Below, piece by piece: positions 35,745 to 47,721 of a stretch of 64,000 nt of DNA (positions are counted from its first letter, which is position 1; the number at the start of each line of letters is the position of its first letter). The notes beneath the pieces are model-generated. The model was not told where the DNA came from, searched no databases, and saw only the letters and a program-made list of their open reading frames with translations. The position numbers and the translations under genes are program-made. This stretch comes from Kondoa malvinella (taxonomy: Eukaryota; Basidiomycota; Agaricostilbomycetes; Agaricostilbales; Kondoaceae): the NCBI GenBank assembly GCA_039545315.1, contig BCIM01000011.1:496001-560000 (forward strand), written 5' to 3'.

Positions 35745-36505
35745 GCACATTCAAGCACCCTCATCAAGCACTATTTTCTCCCTTGCTCATTCTTATACCG
35801 AATCTGTCAAAGTAAAACACTTCAAAACAATATCAAGCATGATCATCTCAATCTGGGGGTAGCACTGACACTTATTTTGGGTTTGAAGGGGTCTCCATGC
35901 AATGCGAGCATTGTCACACGTCTAAATACATTAATAACCAAGTTGATGTGGATGACGAAGCAGTTCTGTCCGCGGCTTTGTGATACCAACATCTGCTATA
36001 CCACTGGCCTGCATATAACACCCTTGCGTGGACTTCCGTGCATGCCTATATTGAACGTTGACTGCTTCCTGAGGCAAATGGCCTGCAATTCTTCAACATC
36101 TTGATCGAACGGATCCGCACGCGGCATACGCTTGGCTGTTTAACGAATCGATATGGTGAATTGGCCATCGGTGACCAGTATACAGTGACGAGGCAGATGA
36201 GGAAAAGGTCGACGAGGAGATAGGCGTCTTCAACAACTTATGCGCAGCATCACACCATCGCACATATCTCATTCTATCTCAAATCTATCTCGAAGGAGGA
36301 GTGCCTATCTCTTCTTGACATGCTCTGTGCTTCCAATCATCCCTTGTTGTTTAGCCGATACTTCGGCATAAACGCATCTCTAAGCAGCTCGCGGCTTACT
36401 GACCTTTGTTGCTATGCTCTGTTGCTTCAGAGTCCAGCTTGCATATTGGACCACTGTACCCTCTTCTCTTTTGCTCTACACCTTCCACTCTTCGACACCC
36501 TCGAC
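35745..36505. other. 761 bp intergenic, no gene seen
   Basis: Both flanking genes are on the plus strand. Short frames (35877-36104) lack motifs. The stretch 36200-36500 is pyrimidine-rich, as fungal promoters often are just upstream of a start, and would serve the RTA1-like gene. Confidence 0.45.
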
Positions 36506-37805
36506 ATGTCTGCAACCTTTGATGACGCCCCAACCTTGCCCAGCTCTGTACCGCCAGCATCCGCCAGCGTTCGTTATTTGATGGCTTATGTACCAAACAA
36601 GGGCGTCGCTATCGCGGTCGGAGCAGTCTTTGTGGTCCTTGGTCTTCTTTTCTTCGCCTACTGCTTTGGAGCATTGTCCTACAAAAGAAGTGTCAACCGC
36701 CCGAGATCCCTGTGGGGCTTAGCACTGCCTATTGCTGCCGTCTGGTGAGTCTAGCTCTCCTCCATAAGGCCTGCCTAACGTGCACGAAGCGAGGGTGTCG
36801 GCTGGCTTTGTCGTCTGCTCTATGAGGACGATCCTTCTTCTCTCGTCAAGTACATACCTCAGAGCCTTTTGATAATATGCAGTCCTGCGGGCCTGTTCGC
36901 ATTCGTACGTACTCTTCAAGTCTTGTTTCGTGCTTGCAAACTCGTTTGACCTATGCTACAGAACTATGTCATCTACGGGCGTCTGATTGCACATCTGGAA
37001 ACAGCCTACCCGCAAGGTCATGGACAGAGACTATCCATCATCAAGGCATCTTTGATTTCCTGGATTTTCGTTCTGAGTGATGTCTTCACCTTGCTAGTGA
37101 GTCGTTTCAAACCAATTGAGGTGTACACTAACCACTCCGATCAGGTGCAGATGGCTGGTGGAGGACTGACGGCGATCAAAGGAAAAGAAATAATGGGTAA
37201 CAACCTATTGTGAGTGCATTTTTTCTTCTCGTTTGGGTTCAATGTGCTAATGTTTTGTATAGCAAGATCGGTATTATAGCGTTAGTGGATGATACACGCC
37301 CAGGCATATACTGACAGACTGTATATAAACACAGGCAAGCAGCAACTTACGCTGTATTCGTGTTACTCATTATTGGCGCATTCTTTCGCCTTCGCTTTCG
37401 GCTACGTGAAGCAAATATCACCAGCTATGCAGAAGCTCACCTCTTCTACGCCATGTTCTTCTCTTCCGTGTTCCTGGTTATTCGAAGTGCCTTCCGGACA
37501 GCAGAAGGAATTCAGGGTCATGACGGAGAATTCCAGAGGAAAGAGGGTGAGCAGCTCGTTTCATCGCTGAAACAATCTGATATCCGACAGTCTACATTCT
37601 GGCTGGCGATACTATCCCTCTCGCGCTAGCCGTCGTTGCGTATGTCTATTTTTGGCCAGCTGACTACTTCCAGAAGAAAACCGATGACCAATTGCCTCTT
37701 CCACTATTGCAAACCGATTACGCAGCTTCGAAGAACGATCTGCAGCTGTACTCCGATCCGCATCAATCACTACCGCATCAATACAACGCCAGTCTGCACG
37801 ATTAG
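36506..37805 (+). CDS. RTA1-like seven-helix membrane protein
   Basis: RTA1/Rsb1 proteins are fungal 7-TM proteins linked to lipid translocation and resistance to aminocholesterol or sphingoid bases. Helices seen: VAIAVGAVFVVLGLLFFAY, LWGLALPIAAV, YIPQSLLIICSPAGLFAF, ASLISWIFVLSDVFTLLVQ, a segment around KIGIIAQAATYAVFVLLII, EAHLFYAMFFSSVFLVIRSAF and DTIPLALAVVAYVYFWP. Family motifs include EGVGWLCRLLY, NYVIYGRLI and the MAGGG-type loop before helix 5. The FRTAEGIQGHDGEF loop after helix 6 is also typical. The start at 36506 (MSATFDDAP) puts helix 1 about 30 residues in; an upstream in-frame Met at 36320 is possible. Seven or eight introns, one exon only 18 nt (CAAG...TAGC near 37262). Confidence 0.82.
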
Positions 37806-37842
37806 ATGGCTCATTGTGCTCATTGTGGCCTTGAGCCACGAA

Positions 37843-37916
37843 ATGGCACAAGAGACATGGCACAAGAGGGCATGCTTAATGTTATCAGGTATACCCTAAT
37901 GTATCAGGTATACCCT
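37843..37916. repeat. Two adjacent short direct repeats in a tail-to-tail junction
   Basis: ATGGCACAAGAG occurs at 37843-37854 and again at 37857-37868 (period 14). TATCAGGTATACCCT occurs at 37883-37897 and 37902-37916 (period 19) and contains the palindrome GGTATACC. They lie 3' of the RTA1-like stop and before the convergent kinase stop at 38016, so they may affect 3' processing or be slippage products. Both copies of each are exact. Confidence 0.85.
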
Positions 37917-38015
37917 CATAGAAGCAGCATATTACGGACGATAGATAAGTTTGGTCACTCGAGTTAAAAGATAGAACGTTTCATGTCATTTGGTGCAATG
38001 TCGGTTCATCTATTT

Positions 38016-40371
38016 CTAGTCCTGTAGTGCCTCCTCTACCTGCTTTCTGATCTTGCGCTGTAGCTCGATTGATTCTTGGAAGACATTGTACTTGACCTGC
38101 AAGAGCTTCTTTTCCTTTTCTGTCGCTGATTGCCGCACAGTCTTGCCTGGCTTGGACATTTGCACCTGTATAGGAAATTAGCTCAGCTCTCATCTCATCT
38201 ATAGTGTGCAGCGAAGCGTACCATAATGTTCCATAGCCTTTCCCGCATCTCCATGCCTCTTTGCTCAACTTGCACTTGACCATCAATTGGTCCTTTAGCG
38301 GCTTCCTCGGATGCAGCGGCACCGAGCATTGCGGCACCAAGCACAACCGAGGCAGAAGAGGAGTAGGGTAGCTGGACAGGCATATCGCAGGCATTGGCTA
38401 TGAGTTGCATCAGAATCGAATTTTTGGCCAGACCGCCGCTCATGAAGATGGACGAGATCTGGTGACCTTTAGAGTTCATGGTGTCGACGATGTGTCGTGT
38501 TTGTAGGCTAGACGTTTTATGTTAGCTTCGAGCACAATCATGTCTTCGCAAACTCACGCGATAGCTTCGCAGGTAGCTAGATACTTCAAAGCCAGATCAT
38601 GCAATGTCTTGTCTAATGCTAGACCGATAAGAACACCTCGCATCCGAGGATCTGCTATCGGAGATCGGTTGCCTGGTAATCGACATTGTCAGTGACAGCA
38701 AAACGCGAGCGGCAAGATCACAAACCGTGAAGATCAGGATATAGGAATAGGTTCCGAGTAAGGTATGGCAGGAAGGGCGCCGATTGTTCTTGTTTCATCT
38801 CTTCCAGCATATTGGCAAGGTATTGGAAGTGATGAATGCCCTTTTCAGCTGCGAGTGTTTGTAGCCGGCCGAAAGCTGGGTGTGTTTCGACCATGAAATC
38901 TAGCAGCTGTCCTGTAGAGGATTGCCTAGTAGCAATATTAGTTGGTATATGCATGATGCAGTCTGTTAGCTTGCCCTCCTTCGTTCATCCAGTCTGACGC
39001 GAATGAATAAGCACACATGGACAGCACAAAATTGATGCTCACAATCCCTGAAGACCGGATGCAGATATGGACCCCAAACGCCAGGTACGAAGACAGGCTT
39101 GTCGCTCTGTACGACATGGCAAGTACTTGTTCCAGCGATAGCGGCCAATCTCATGCCAGAATGGTGCAGAGAAGCATCTTCCTCGCCTTCCATTGAAGCA
39201 GCGATGGTGCCGACCCATCCAGCGTAAGCGTCAATGACACCAGATCCGACAGGAGTGCCTTCGACCAGACCTAGCTGCTCTGCTGCTTTTGCGGAAAGAC
39301 CTTTCGAGATGGGTTGACCGGCGGTAAGGATGCAGCCCTTTTTGCCTGGTTGACCACCGAGTTGCTCAAAGTCGTTGTCGACCTGGAAAGTCCTTCAGCA
39401 CGACATTGAAGTCGCAGTTTAACAAGCTCACAAATTCAGACAAGCCGATCAGCTGTAGGAATTTCTTGTTCCAGCCCTCTCCATCTTCAACTTCAGGAGG
39501 TACGTAGCTGCACTTGCAAGCGAGTGAGCAGTTGCTTCTGGCAAGATCGCCAGTAGCTAGGTAGGTGAGGAAGTCGGGCAAGTCGAAGAACATGGAGTCT
39601 TTGAATGTCTGAGCTGGCATGTGCTTTTTGAGCCACAGAATCTGAGTTGATATGGCTCAGTACTATATGCTTGCAGCCGCAGACGGGCAGCTGACCTTTG
39701 GCATTTCCATCTCGAGCGACATCTATCGACAGACTGATCAGTCATGCGAAGCTTGATATAGGAGGAAATAGTAGCGTACAGTACCTCCGACATATTTGAG
39801 AACGGATGAACCAGAAGAGTTGATGGTGTTGGCCTCTAGTGAAGCCCGGTGATCCGCCCAGAGGATAATGTTGAACTTGTCATCTCCAGTACCCCATTTG
39901 CCAGGCGTAACTGATTGAGGTGATCCAGAGAAGTCACTGACTGCTAGAGAGCAAGTAGCGTCGAAACCAATGCCTTTTACGTCTTCTTTCGACACGCCTG
40001 CTGATTTCACCACGTCTTTGCAGGCCTTTGAAATGCAATCCCAGACTAGGAACAGCATCAGCGGAGCACCTTTGGAACTTATAGAAGCACTGACTCTGGC
40101 TGGTAGACTGCTCAAAGATGTCTGCGTCCTGATCATCTCGACGAGTTGTAGTTGCATAAGTGCTCTCGGCCAGAACTGCAGCAAGGGATATGGGTTAGCA
40201 GCAAGGAGTTCTACTAGGCTTTCTACTGACTAGTGCCTTGTCCGTCGACTAGAGCAGCTCGAGCTGAGCCTGTACCAACCTTGTTCGCCGAGAATTGTCA
40301 GCATATGCTTGCCCAGCTTGTCAAAAACAGCAGCTCACGTCTACACCAATATATAAAGGTCCTTTGCTCAT
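38016..40371 (-). CDS. FGGY-family carbohydrate kinase (D-ribulokinase type)
   Basis: FGGY kinases phosphorylate pentuloses or related sugars with ATP. N-terminal phosphate loop: [20 protein letters not shown] at residues 6-25. Then [12 protein letters not shown] and ILWADHRA, both conserved in the eukaryotic FGGY/ribulokinase branch, followed by KYVGG and SKTLGP-type substrate residues. The C-terminal ATP-binding half carries [22 protein letters not shown] and [11 protein letters not shown]. Multiple introns; the first separates GVD from VGT. A Lys/Glu-rich C-terminal tail ends at 38016. Start 40371 gives the normal N-terminus. Together with the L-arabinitol dehydrogenase in this window it fits pentose use, but the genes are 20 kb apart and the substrate is inferred from family only. 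Confidence 0.85.
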
Positions 40372-40573
40372 CTTGATAGTCTTTTTCACGTCTCTATGTC
40401 GTGGTGCAAAGCAACGCGGAAAAGCTGGAGAGCGAAGCGTCATTTTGAGCCGCACAGCGGTAAAGTTTACAATTGTACAACAAGTTGCCGTTTACAAGAT
40501 CCGCAAAGCCCACATTGAATAAATTAGATTAGAGTCCAAGAAGTCTACCGTTTTCGCTTGCTTTTTCGTGTGT

Positions 40574-42338
40574 TCATTGTTCCCATTGACCAGGGCCAGG
40601 ACGCTGTGAAGGTGGATGCTGCATCATAAGTGGACGCGAGCCTGGTAGAGGAAGCGGCGGTCCATATTGCTGAGGATAGTTTGACATGGGTCGGCCTTGT
40701 AAAGCACCTTCTAGCTCTGCTATTCTGCTTCGATCCCGTTTGCCTTGCTGCAACCGAAGAACTCCTTAGCTTCGTCTACGATATAGTATCAAACAGATGC
40801 ACCTCTTCTAGATTCCGTATGTGCTCGACAGCAGCCGCTAAAGTTTCCCATTTGCTCGGTTTCACTCCCTGATCTTCCGGTAGACACGCGCGCAGCTCAT
40901 CAAACAGATCCTTCATCTCTTTCCGCCTCTTGCGCTCTGCTATCTTGTGCGACACCCTCAATTCAGGGCTGCGCGAGTAGGGTGCATCCTTTTTCGCTTT
41001 GCCTATTGAACCTGAACGTGTCGTTGGTCCACCCGCTGCTCGTCCGCTTCCTAGAGGTCCATCTTCTGCCTCTGGCGCGTAGTCTGGGTCGGTCGTAGTA
41101 CTGCTGCCAAAGACTTGTCCTCCTTCATCCTCTGACATGCCTCCTTCGTCTGGAGCTCCCTCTGTAGGCGTTTGTGTTCTCTGTCTTGGTTTCCGCTGAG
41201 AAATACTGGGCAAAGTAGGCATACCAGGTGGTCCTGAAGGAGGTCGTTGAGGTACTTGCATTTGCGGAGGTGGTGCATACATGTGAGGAGGATAAGGCTG
41301 ACGAGGTGAAGGAAGTTGTTGAGACATTTGTCGATCATGCCCAATGCTTGCCGGATCGAAGCCTGAACCGGGAAAGTCATAAGAAGCCAACGAGTTGCGT
41401 AGACTAGGTATAGCGTTCATCATGCTTTCTGGCATACTTGCTGCTCGCATTTGCGCTTGAGGCTGCATATGTGGATGTGCTGAATGGCCCAAGGACTGGT
41501 ATTGATGATTGTAGCTGGTCTGCATTGATGTGCCTGGATCCATAGGTGCGAGCGAATATGCTGGATATGTTGGATAAGGTCCGCTTGCACCCATATGGTA
41601 AGAGTATCCGCCTGCCGAGTTTCTTCGATAGTCTGGGCTAGCGAGGCTGGTGGAGCTTCGTCGACCGCTAGGATCTGGCTGTTGACTTTCGACATCATGG
41701 GCCAAAGACCCTCTGCGAGGATTGTGCGCATATCCAGAGTCAGGCCCTTGGGTTTCAGGAGGAGCCTGAGCGCCCTATATCGTAAGTCAATAAGTATGTA
41801 GTCGCTCGAATGGCAAGAAGCGGCCGTACCGAAAGCTCCGCTTCAGAGATGGACGGAAGTAAGTTTCTGCGAGATTGAGATCCGGCATTAATCAGCATCA
41901 GGTAACTCCCAAATTGAACTGTGTGCTCACTTTGAAGGCTGCATAGGCGAGTCGGAGGGATCGACTTTGGGTTGCAAAAAAGTTTCACGATCTGAATTGG
42001 ATGCCACGCTTGATGGAGACTGTGTCCAAGCGGATGTTTGCGTGGTCGGGAGAGGAGGTATGATAGTGTCACCAGGAAATAAAGCTGAATGCGCGTAAGA
42101 TGACGGATCTGTTCGACCAGTTGACGCTCCTCTACGCTGTACAGAGTGAACAGAAGTTTCAAAAAGGAATTAGCCCGTGCTTCAGAGGACCCAGCGCTCC
42201 CTCGTGGGGATTCGATTCTGACATGACACTCCAGATGTCGGGAAGTGGAAGTAGACGGCTTACCTCGACAGATAGGGGAGTCATCGGTGGCATCCAGCTC
42301 TGAGCTGAAGGCAGTATTGTACTGAGACTTTGCTGCAT
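40574..42338 (-). CDS. bHLH transcription factor
   Basis: The DNA-binding region [19 protein letters not shown] has the His-Glu-Arg contact pattern of E-box binders. The loop [13 protein letters not shown] and helix 2 [14 protein letters not shown] follow. N-terminal to it lies a long Pro/Gln/Ser/Met-rich region ([24 protein letters not shown]) typical of fungal activation domains. After helix 2 an intron of about 55 nt joins to a short coiled exon ([16 protein letters not shown]) and a Pro-rich end. The start at 42338 ([15 protein letters not shown]) reads into the first donor and on in phase to [14 protein letters not shown]. Target genes cannot be inferred. Well supported over the bHLH; upstream exon joins are my own reading. 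Confidence 0.82.
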
Positions 42339-42821
42339 CCAAGAACAGGATGCGGGGCACTTGATTTGACCAAAGTGGGCAGATTATCTTATTGAAAAGC
42401 AGAACTGGGTTTCACAAGCTGATATAGCAGTAGAAAGGGTGACGCCATGTAACAACGGGTACGCCAGCACCCGTAATTTGTGTCTTGAGGGGAGACAGTT
42501 TTGCCAGACCGACTTGAAGCACCTCTCGCCTTTGGCTTTTGCGGGCCTTTTATAATGTTCTTCCTCTGATCTTGACGACTGTCGAGTCTCACGCGGGCCA
42601 GCGGCATTGATAGCACACGAGGGCCCTTGCGCACATGGCTTTCTTGCTCGCGCGTCAATAGATCGGAATCAAGTCCGTCGTGTGCCTGCAAGAGATGTCT
42701 CTGCCGGTATAGCGGTATAGGCTTCCTGGCTTTCACTTTCAAGTGCATGAGTAGTATTATAGGCCGTGTATGCATCAAGTATTACAATAATAGTGTCCTT
42801 GTGTCACTCCCTCACTGGATT
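42339..42821. other. 483 bp gap, promoter of the bHLH gene
   Basis: Both flanking genes are on the minus strand. A 129-codon minus frame (42389-42778) has no motif and no ATG that joins the bHLH frame. No gene supported. Confidence 0.4.
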
Positions 42822-43505
42822 CTATTGCCGTGAACCTCTTTGATCACGATAGCTGCCAGGATATTGTTGCGAACCGCTGCGAGACGGGGGACGCTGCGCT
42901 GGATATGCGTACTCTTGCGGATCGAGACCTGGAAGCATGCTGTTGGAAAGAGCTCTGCGCGCGTTTGCCCTAAGGATATCTTCGCTGTTCCGTTCAAGAA
43001 TGTCCATGCGTGAGACGAGATCAGGAAGCTGTTCCATTTGAGACGCATAGATCTTTGGCCTTTGAATTGGCTGTTCATAAGGAGAAGCGCCGCCAGGATA
43101 TGGTATAGGCGGAAGAGATGTACTTCGCAGCCAAGGATTGCTTTCCATTGGCAGATTCGCTTGCCCTGACGAAGAAGCATATGCAGGCATTGAGCTGGCC
43201 TGTCGAGTATATGGCCTGGCATCGCCTCGGAAGGTTGCCTTGTAAGGTGTTGCCAGACTTTGGCTCTGCCCGCTTGATAAAGAGGTGGATGAGGTGGGCG
43301 AGACGAACGGAGGATCTACAGTCAAATCAATCAAAGTCAGCTAATGCCCGTCAAGTTGCATGCATGGCCAAAACTGACCATATAAAGGGTAGGCAGCGCC
43401 ATACCGGGCTTGGCTCGCTGAACGATTTCGATCATTGGCTGGCGCATTAGTATTGAGAGATCGCGAGCCAGAAGGCAGCTGTTCAGGCATGTAATAGCGG
43501 CTCAT
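42822..43505 (-). CDS. Unassigned 206-residue protein, two exons
   Basis: Exons 43505-43379 and 43315-42822 join in phase to 206 residues from MSRYYMPEQLPSG to RDQRGSRQ. The sequence is Ser/Pro/Tyr-rich and looks disordered, apart from one helical stretch (LVSRMDILERNSEDILRAN) around residues 138-156 that could form a short coiled coil. No family recognised. It has the same orientation as the bHLH gene and similar low-complexity composition, so a fused or misannotated upstream part of that gene was considered; the in-frame stop at 42822 and the separate good start of the bHLH frame argue against it. Confidence 0.55.
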
Positions 43506-44512
43506 GATGGTTTACCGGAAGCAGCAAGAAGGCTGGAAGATTTGCAAGGCCTAATGAGAAGAAAGGGGAGAACATTAGCTCGCAGCGTTGGCTTTAGTCT
43601 AGAGAGATCCTGACCTTCTGTATGCGTTGTTCTTCTCCAGCTTCAGCAGACTTACGTTTAGCATGGAGAATGACTGCGTTGTCAGAATGGCCTTTCTGCG
43701 TATAGCGGAATGCAGGTAGCATGCTCCATACCCTTGGAAGCAGAGCTTCAACTCCGCATTAAGCGTAGTCCTGCAATACAAAAGGATACGAGAAGGCAAA
43801 CAGAGAGAAGCGCCTCACGGGTGGTAGCACGAGAGATCCCACTGGCCTAGAAGGCAATTGATTCGGCTAGATTGCATATGGGAGCGTCAAAGAGATGGGT
43901 AAAGAGCGAGAGCAGAGGCTTAGGCAACCATCTTCTTGGTCTCGCGGCGTACTTTCGTACCGGAGCAAACGGCGTACATCTTCTGTTTTTGTTCGTGTCA
44001 TGGACACAGTCATGCAGTGTACCGCGTATGAACGACTCCAAAAAGCAGGTGAGCTGTTGCCAAAGAGGTCTTGAAGCGAAAACAATGTGCTTTCATTGTT
44101 TGAGAAGGCAGCTTCGGGCATCTCGCATAGAATGATCTCGGTGTCGGGCAGCGAGACTCCATGATGCCGATGGCGATACTTATGGCTGCCTACTGTTGTG
44201 GTTCTGTGCTCTCTCGTGTATATGCTTCTTCCTCTGTGCTCATTTGTAGCCTGTACCGAGTCAGATGGTCGGTATTTGTCTTCTGTTGCTCAACGCAATC
44301 TCGTTCACTCTACTCCGTCTTGTTCTTGAAAACTCTTCGTTGAGCTATTCTTATGACTTCTACGTCCGTGAGCCAAGATTCTTGTCATTTGCAACCCGAA
44401 GCTGGTCTCTACTAGACCTAATCCCACATCTTTTGCTTCTTCCTCTTGATCCATATCTTTAGCCATCTCTCCCTTATTGTTTCGCTCACTCTATTGCATT
44501 GAGTCGCCCGCT
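43506..44512. other. 1 kb divergent intergenic region, no gene seen
   Basis: Separates the small unassigned gene (minus) from the OTU-like gene (plus). Open frames are short on both strands. The last 350 bp are T/C-rich (44160-44500), as expected of a leader or promoter for the plus-strand gene. It marks the left border of the orphan-looking stretch. Confidence 0.4.
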
Positions 44513-47338
44513 ATGTCTGAAGGGAAGCGCCCAGCCACCCATGGTTCTGAAAAAAACCCTGCATATACCTCTGGAAAGAGCGGACAAGCCTCTACCGCCG
44601 CAAATCATGGCTATCCTCCTGAAAAGAGTGGTAAGCCTTCCAAGTCATGGAAGACTGCCTCTCTGACCAATAGCAGGAGCCTCACCAGGACAGTCAAAAC
44701 CCACCTTCCAACACCAAGACGCCGCCCGGATGGTAAGATCGACTGCATGGCGTTACCAAATTGACCTTGTCTTGGATAGATTGTCAATTACATGTATGAA
44801 GCTGTCGAGACCTTCGCAACCACGCAAAAGAATGCCTACACTGCTAGAAACGCCTGCACGATTTCTCATTGGCAGCGCATAATCAACAGTTGCGCTGGCC
44901 CAATCTTGACTGTCCTTCATGCTACCAGTTCTGAGGTTTGCACGCAAATCAAGCAACAGGCTGAAACAAGCTCCCCGTCCAGGCCCAAGACAGGCCTAGG
45001 GAGCAGGTGTAAGTCCGCCTTCTTAAGACGCCAGCTAGTGGTTGACTTGTCAACCAGTCGGGAAAAAACCGTCGAAAGAAACCTTCACTGCGCTTGACGG
45101 CGGCGGCGGCGCAAACTGTATTCTACAAGCTCTGTATCAGGACCAGTACTGCTTGTTCGACAACTCAAGCGAAATGGAGGCCATTGTGACCACTCAGAAT
45201 CACCCGGAACATGATGCTCTTCGCCGCCGATTGAAACTTTATTTCTTGCTAGCATTCGCGACTCAAAAGGTTCACGAAGGGCACTATCCCAAGGTAATGA
45301 TCGCTAAGATACCTGCTTACTATTCTGACAGCAACAGTAGCTTCGTTTGGTACACCCATGGCAGAAGAATGCAGCTGGCGGGAACATCAATGAATACTAC
45401 ATTTCTCCAGCTATCTTCTTCTCGCTTACCATTAATGGAGTAAGATATAACAACACTTTTGCTTCTATGTGCTGATCGCGTTGAACAGGACCCTATCAAG
45501 CTCCTTCTTCGCTATATCCACGTTTGGCCGACGGGGGAAACGCAACATTACCAACTTTGTGAACATTTAAACGCTATTATCTATGCTAAATCTAGATATT
45601 CATCTGAAGACAGCACTGTCTTCCAGCGTTCGGCCTTCGTATATATTTGTAAGTTACTCGGCATGCATCGCCTGCCTGTCATCACTGACTACTTGCCGGC
45701 ACGCACAACAGTTGCGACCTGCAAGCACGAAAGGTCTTATAAAAGGGAGGGGTCATCAGTCAAGCTTATACTTGAGCAAGTCGCGCAGCTATCAAAGGGC
45801 AACAGCAGGTGCGGATCAATACAATCTGAACAGTGTTTCTCCCTGACCACAGGGCTTCTCACGCAGTCTTATACGACTCTCAGTCAACTGCGCAGCTTCC
45901 GCAGGGCGAGAATATTCCACATGGACATTTTTGCAGAAGGATTCGAAAATCGGGTCTATGCTGAATGTATCGACTCGCGTATCACACAGGCACAAGACTA
46001 ATGCTCTTCGTCTTTCTAGGTTCTGGATCTTGCTGCGCCGGCCAGTGTGTCCAAAACACCTACCAGCAATCGTGGCTCGGACTTACGATCGTCAGTTTTC
46101 GGCTCCAATTTGGGGCAGTCAACTGATTAAATACAGTGTGCTCATTCCCAACGTCAATAGTGAGCTGTCTCTCAGTTCTTCAGACCACTGCTTACTTAAA
46201 TTCAACAGTGTCTGGCCAGATGCAACTTAAGACCGAATTATCGCCTACATTAGCAAAGTATTGGGCCGATCTCTCGGGCAATATCGAATATCTGACAGGC
46301 AAACTGAAATACCGGTCCGGAAAACAGACAGAACTCGAGACCGCATACGACGCTGTAGCCGACTTACTTCATCTTTGTCATTTTCCACCTGATTGTACTC
46401 TGGGCCTATGCTGATGAGGTAGCGGATCAGATGCGAATGCGCCTAGTACTGCGCCTAACAAGCTTGTTGCTACTCTCAGCTCGGGATTGGATGCAGATCA
46501 TCGTGAGTCAGCTGATGTTCTGCACGCGCAACAGACTGACAGATTTGCCTTCAAGGATCGCCTGCCGAGATGCTGGCTGAAGACCATACCAAGGCACTTA
46601 TTGACAGTCTCCGTCAGCATCCGTGTCAGCCATGGGCACACTACAATCTACGGGACACCCAGATGGCTAAAGCTTTCGATGATGCAAACGGTAAGCAGCC
46701 TACCATGCGATGGGCCCCAGTTGAGGTACACTATAACAGCGATCCACCAACGGCAATACTTAGAATACCGATTGCATCAGCAGCATAGGCTAGCTGAAGT
46801 ACTTGCAGAGGCTCACAATGCCCTTCCTGATCAAGCCAGCTCTCCAGCAGCAACATATGCAAAGCAGATCATGCATGCACAACGTCTAGGTAAGTGATAT
46901 TATTTACGCCGCGAGATGGCTGATCAGCGCAACATTAGCGCCTATGGCAATGCAACAGTATGAAAAGTTGCGTACAGGTCAGGATATTGATGTCAGTACG
47001 TGCTGGAACGATCATGAACTATTTCTGCTCATCCGAGCGGCCTCAGAGCATCGCCGGGCTTTTGCTGCAGCTTTCGGTATGTCTGACACGCCACATTACA
47101 ATCTAGATGACTGACTAGCGCGACAGAAGCGCATAACAGTAGCGACGCAATGTGGAAGAAGGCGCAAGAAGATCACATTAGCAGTACGGTACCTATTGTA
47201 TCGCAATGGTCCGCGTTGACATGGCGTACAGACCCAAGCCAAATTATGTTCTCGACAGAAACTGACCTGGAGCGAAGTCGACAATACTCTGAGCAAGCTG
47301 ATTGGCTTCGGCGGCACCCTTCGAGCAGACGATTCTGA
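44513..47338 (+). CDS. Orphan multi-exon protein with an OTU-like cysteine protease region
   Basis: A coherent set of about 13 exons joins in phase from ATG 44513 to the stop at 47338. After a disordered start (MSEGKRPATHG...) and a helical part (NYMYEAVETFATTQKNAY), residues 147-170 read ALDGGGGANCILQALYQ, resembling the DGNCLFRAL cysteine motif of OTU deubiquitinases. Then come NINEYYISPAIFFSLTING and TQHYQLCEHL, resembling the closing OTU strand with the catalytic His. By my count Cys is near 156 and His near 267, about 111 apart, the usual OTU spacing. The position of the OTU motif Asp is Gly here. The C-terminal 450 residues are helical with no known domain (SLLLLSARDWMQII, EQADWLRRHPSSRRF). 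A further open exon at about 47390-47675 may belong to it. Splicing well supported; the OTU assignment is tentative. Confidence 0.5.
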
Positions 47339-47721
47339 AGAGGCAGGCTAGAATCGGTATCGTAATGTACTCGTCACTCGTTACATAGCCAGCACCGATT
47401 TATACCATGCACTGCATACTTTTGACTTCCTTACCAACACATTCGAGCCCGTTCATACATTGCCTAGAAGTCTGCGTCGAAAACGTGAGCGAGGACACGA
47501 GTCTGAGAGACAAAAGACTTGCATCTCACAGTCTCCCATTCTGAAATGTCGTGACTCTGTCTGCGATTCTGTTGCGGAAATTGAATCTTGTCACTGCCAT
47601 CGATCAGTGATCAGCACTCTCACAAGGCCGCTAGAAAGGTGCACAGACATGCCCTTCCACCTCCAGGCCTCTTGAAGCTTATTCCGATCCCCCGCAGACC
47701 AGTATTGGCTGTTATGGATGA
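47339..47721. other. 383 bp between two convergent genes, with an open plus-strand frame
   Basis: Contains a plus-strand frame ending at 47675 with FDFLTNTFEPVHTLPRSLRR and a Cys-rich end (KCRDSVCDSVAEIESCHC). An acceptor-like TACATAG precedes it near 47388. It could be an alternative last exon of the upstream orphan gene, but I found no donor in the right phase. Otherwise this is the shared 3' region of both genes. Confidence 0.35.

Noticed and set aside
42822..42824. Joining the 206-residue protein to the bHLH factor as one gene
   Set aside because: There is a clean in-frame stop here and an independent start with good splice phase for the bHLH gene at 42338.
44513..47338. Retroelement or transposase origin for the orphan stretch
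   Set aside because: No reverse transcriptase, integrase or transposase motif, no terminal repeats, and regular short spliceosomal introns throughout.
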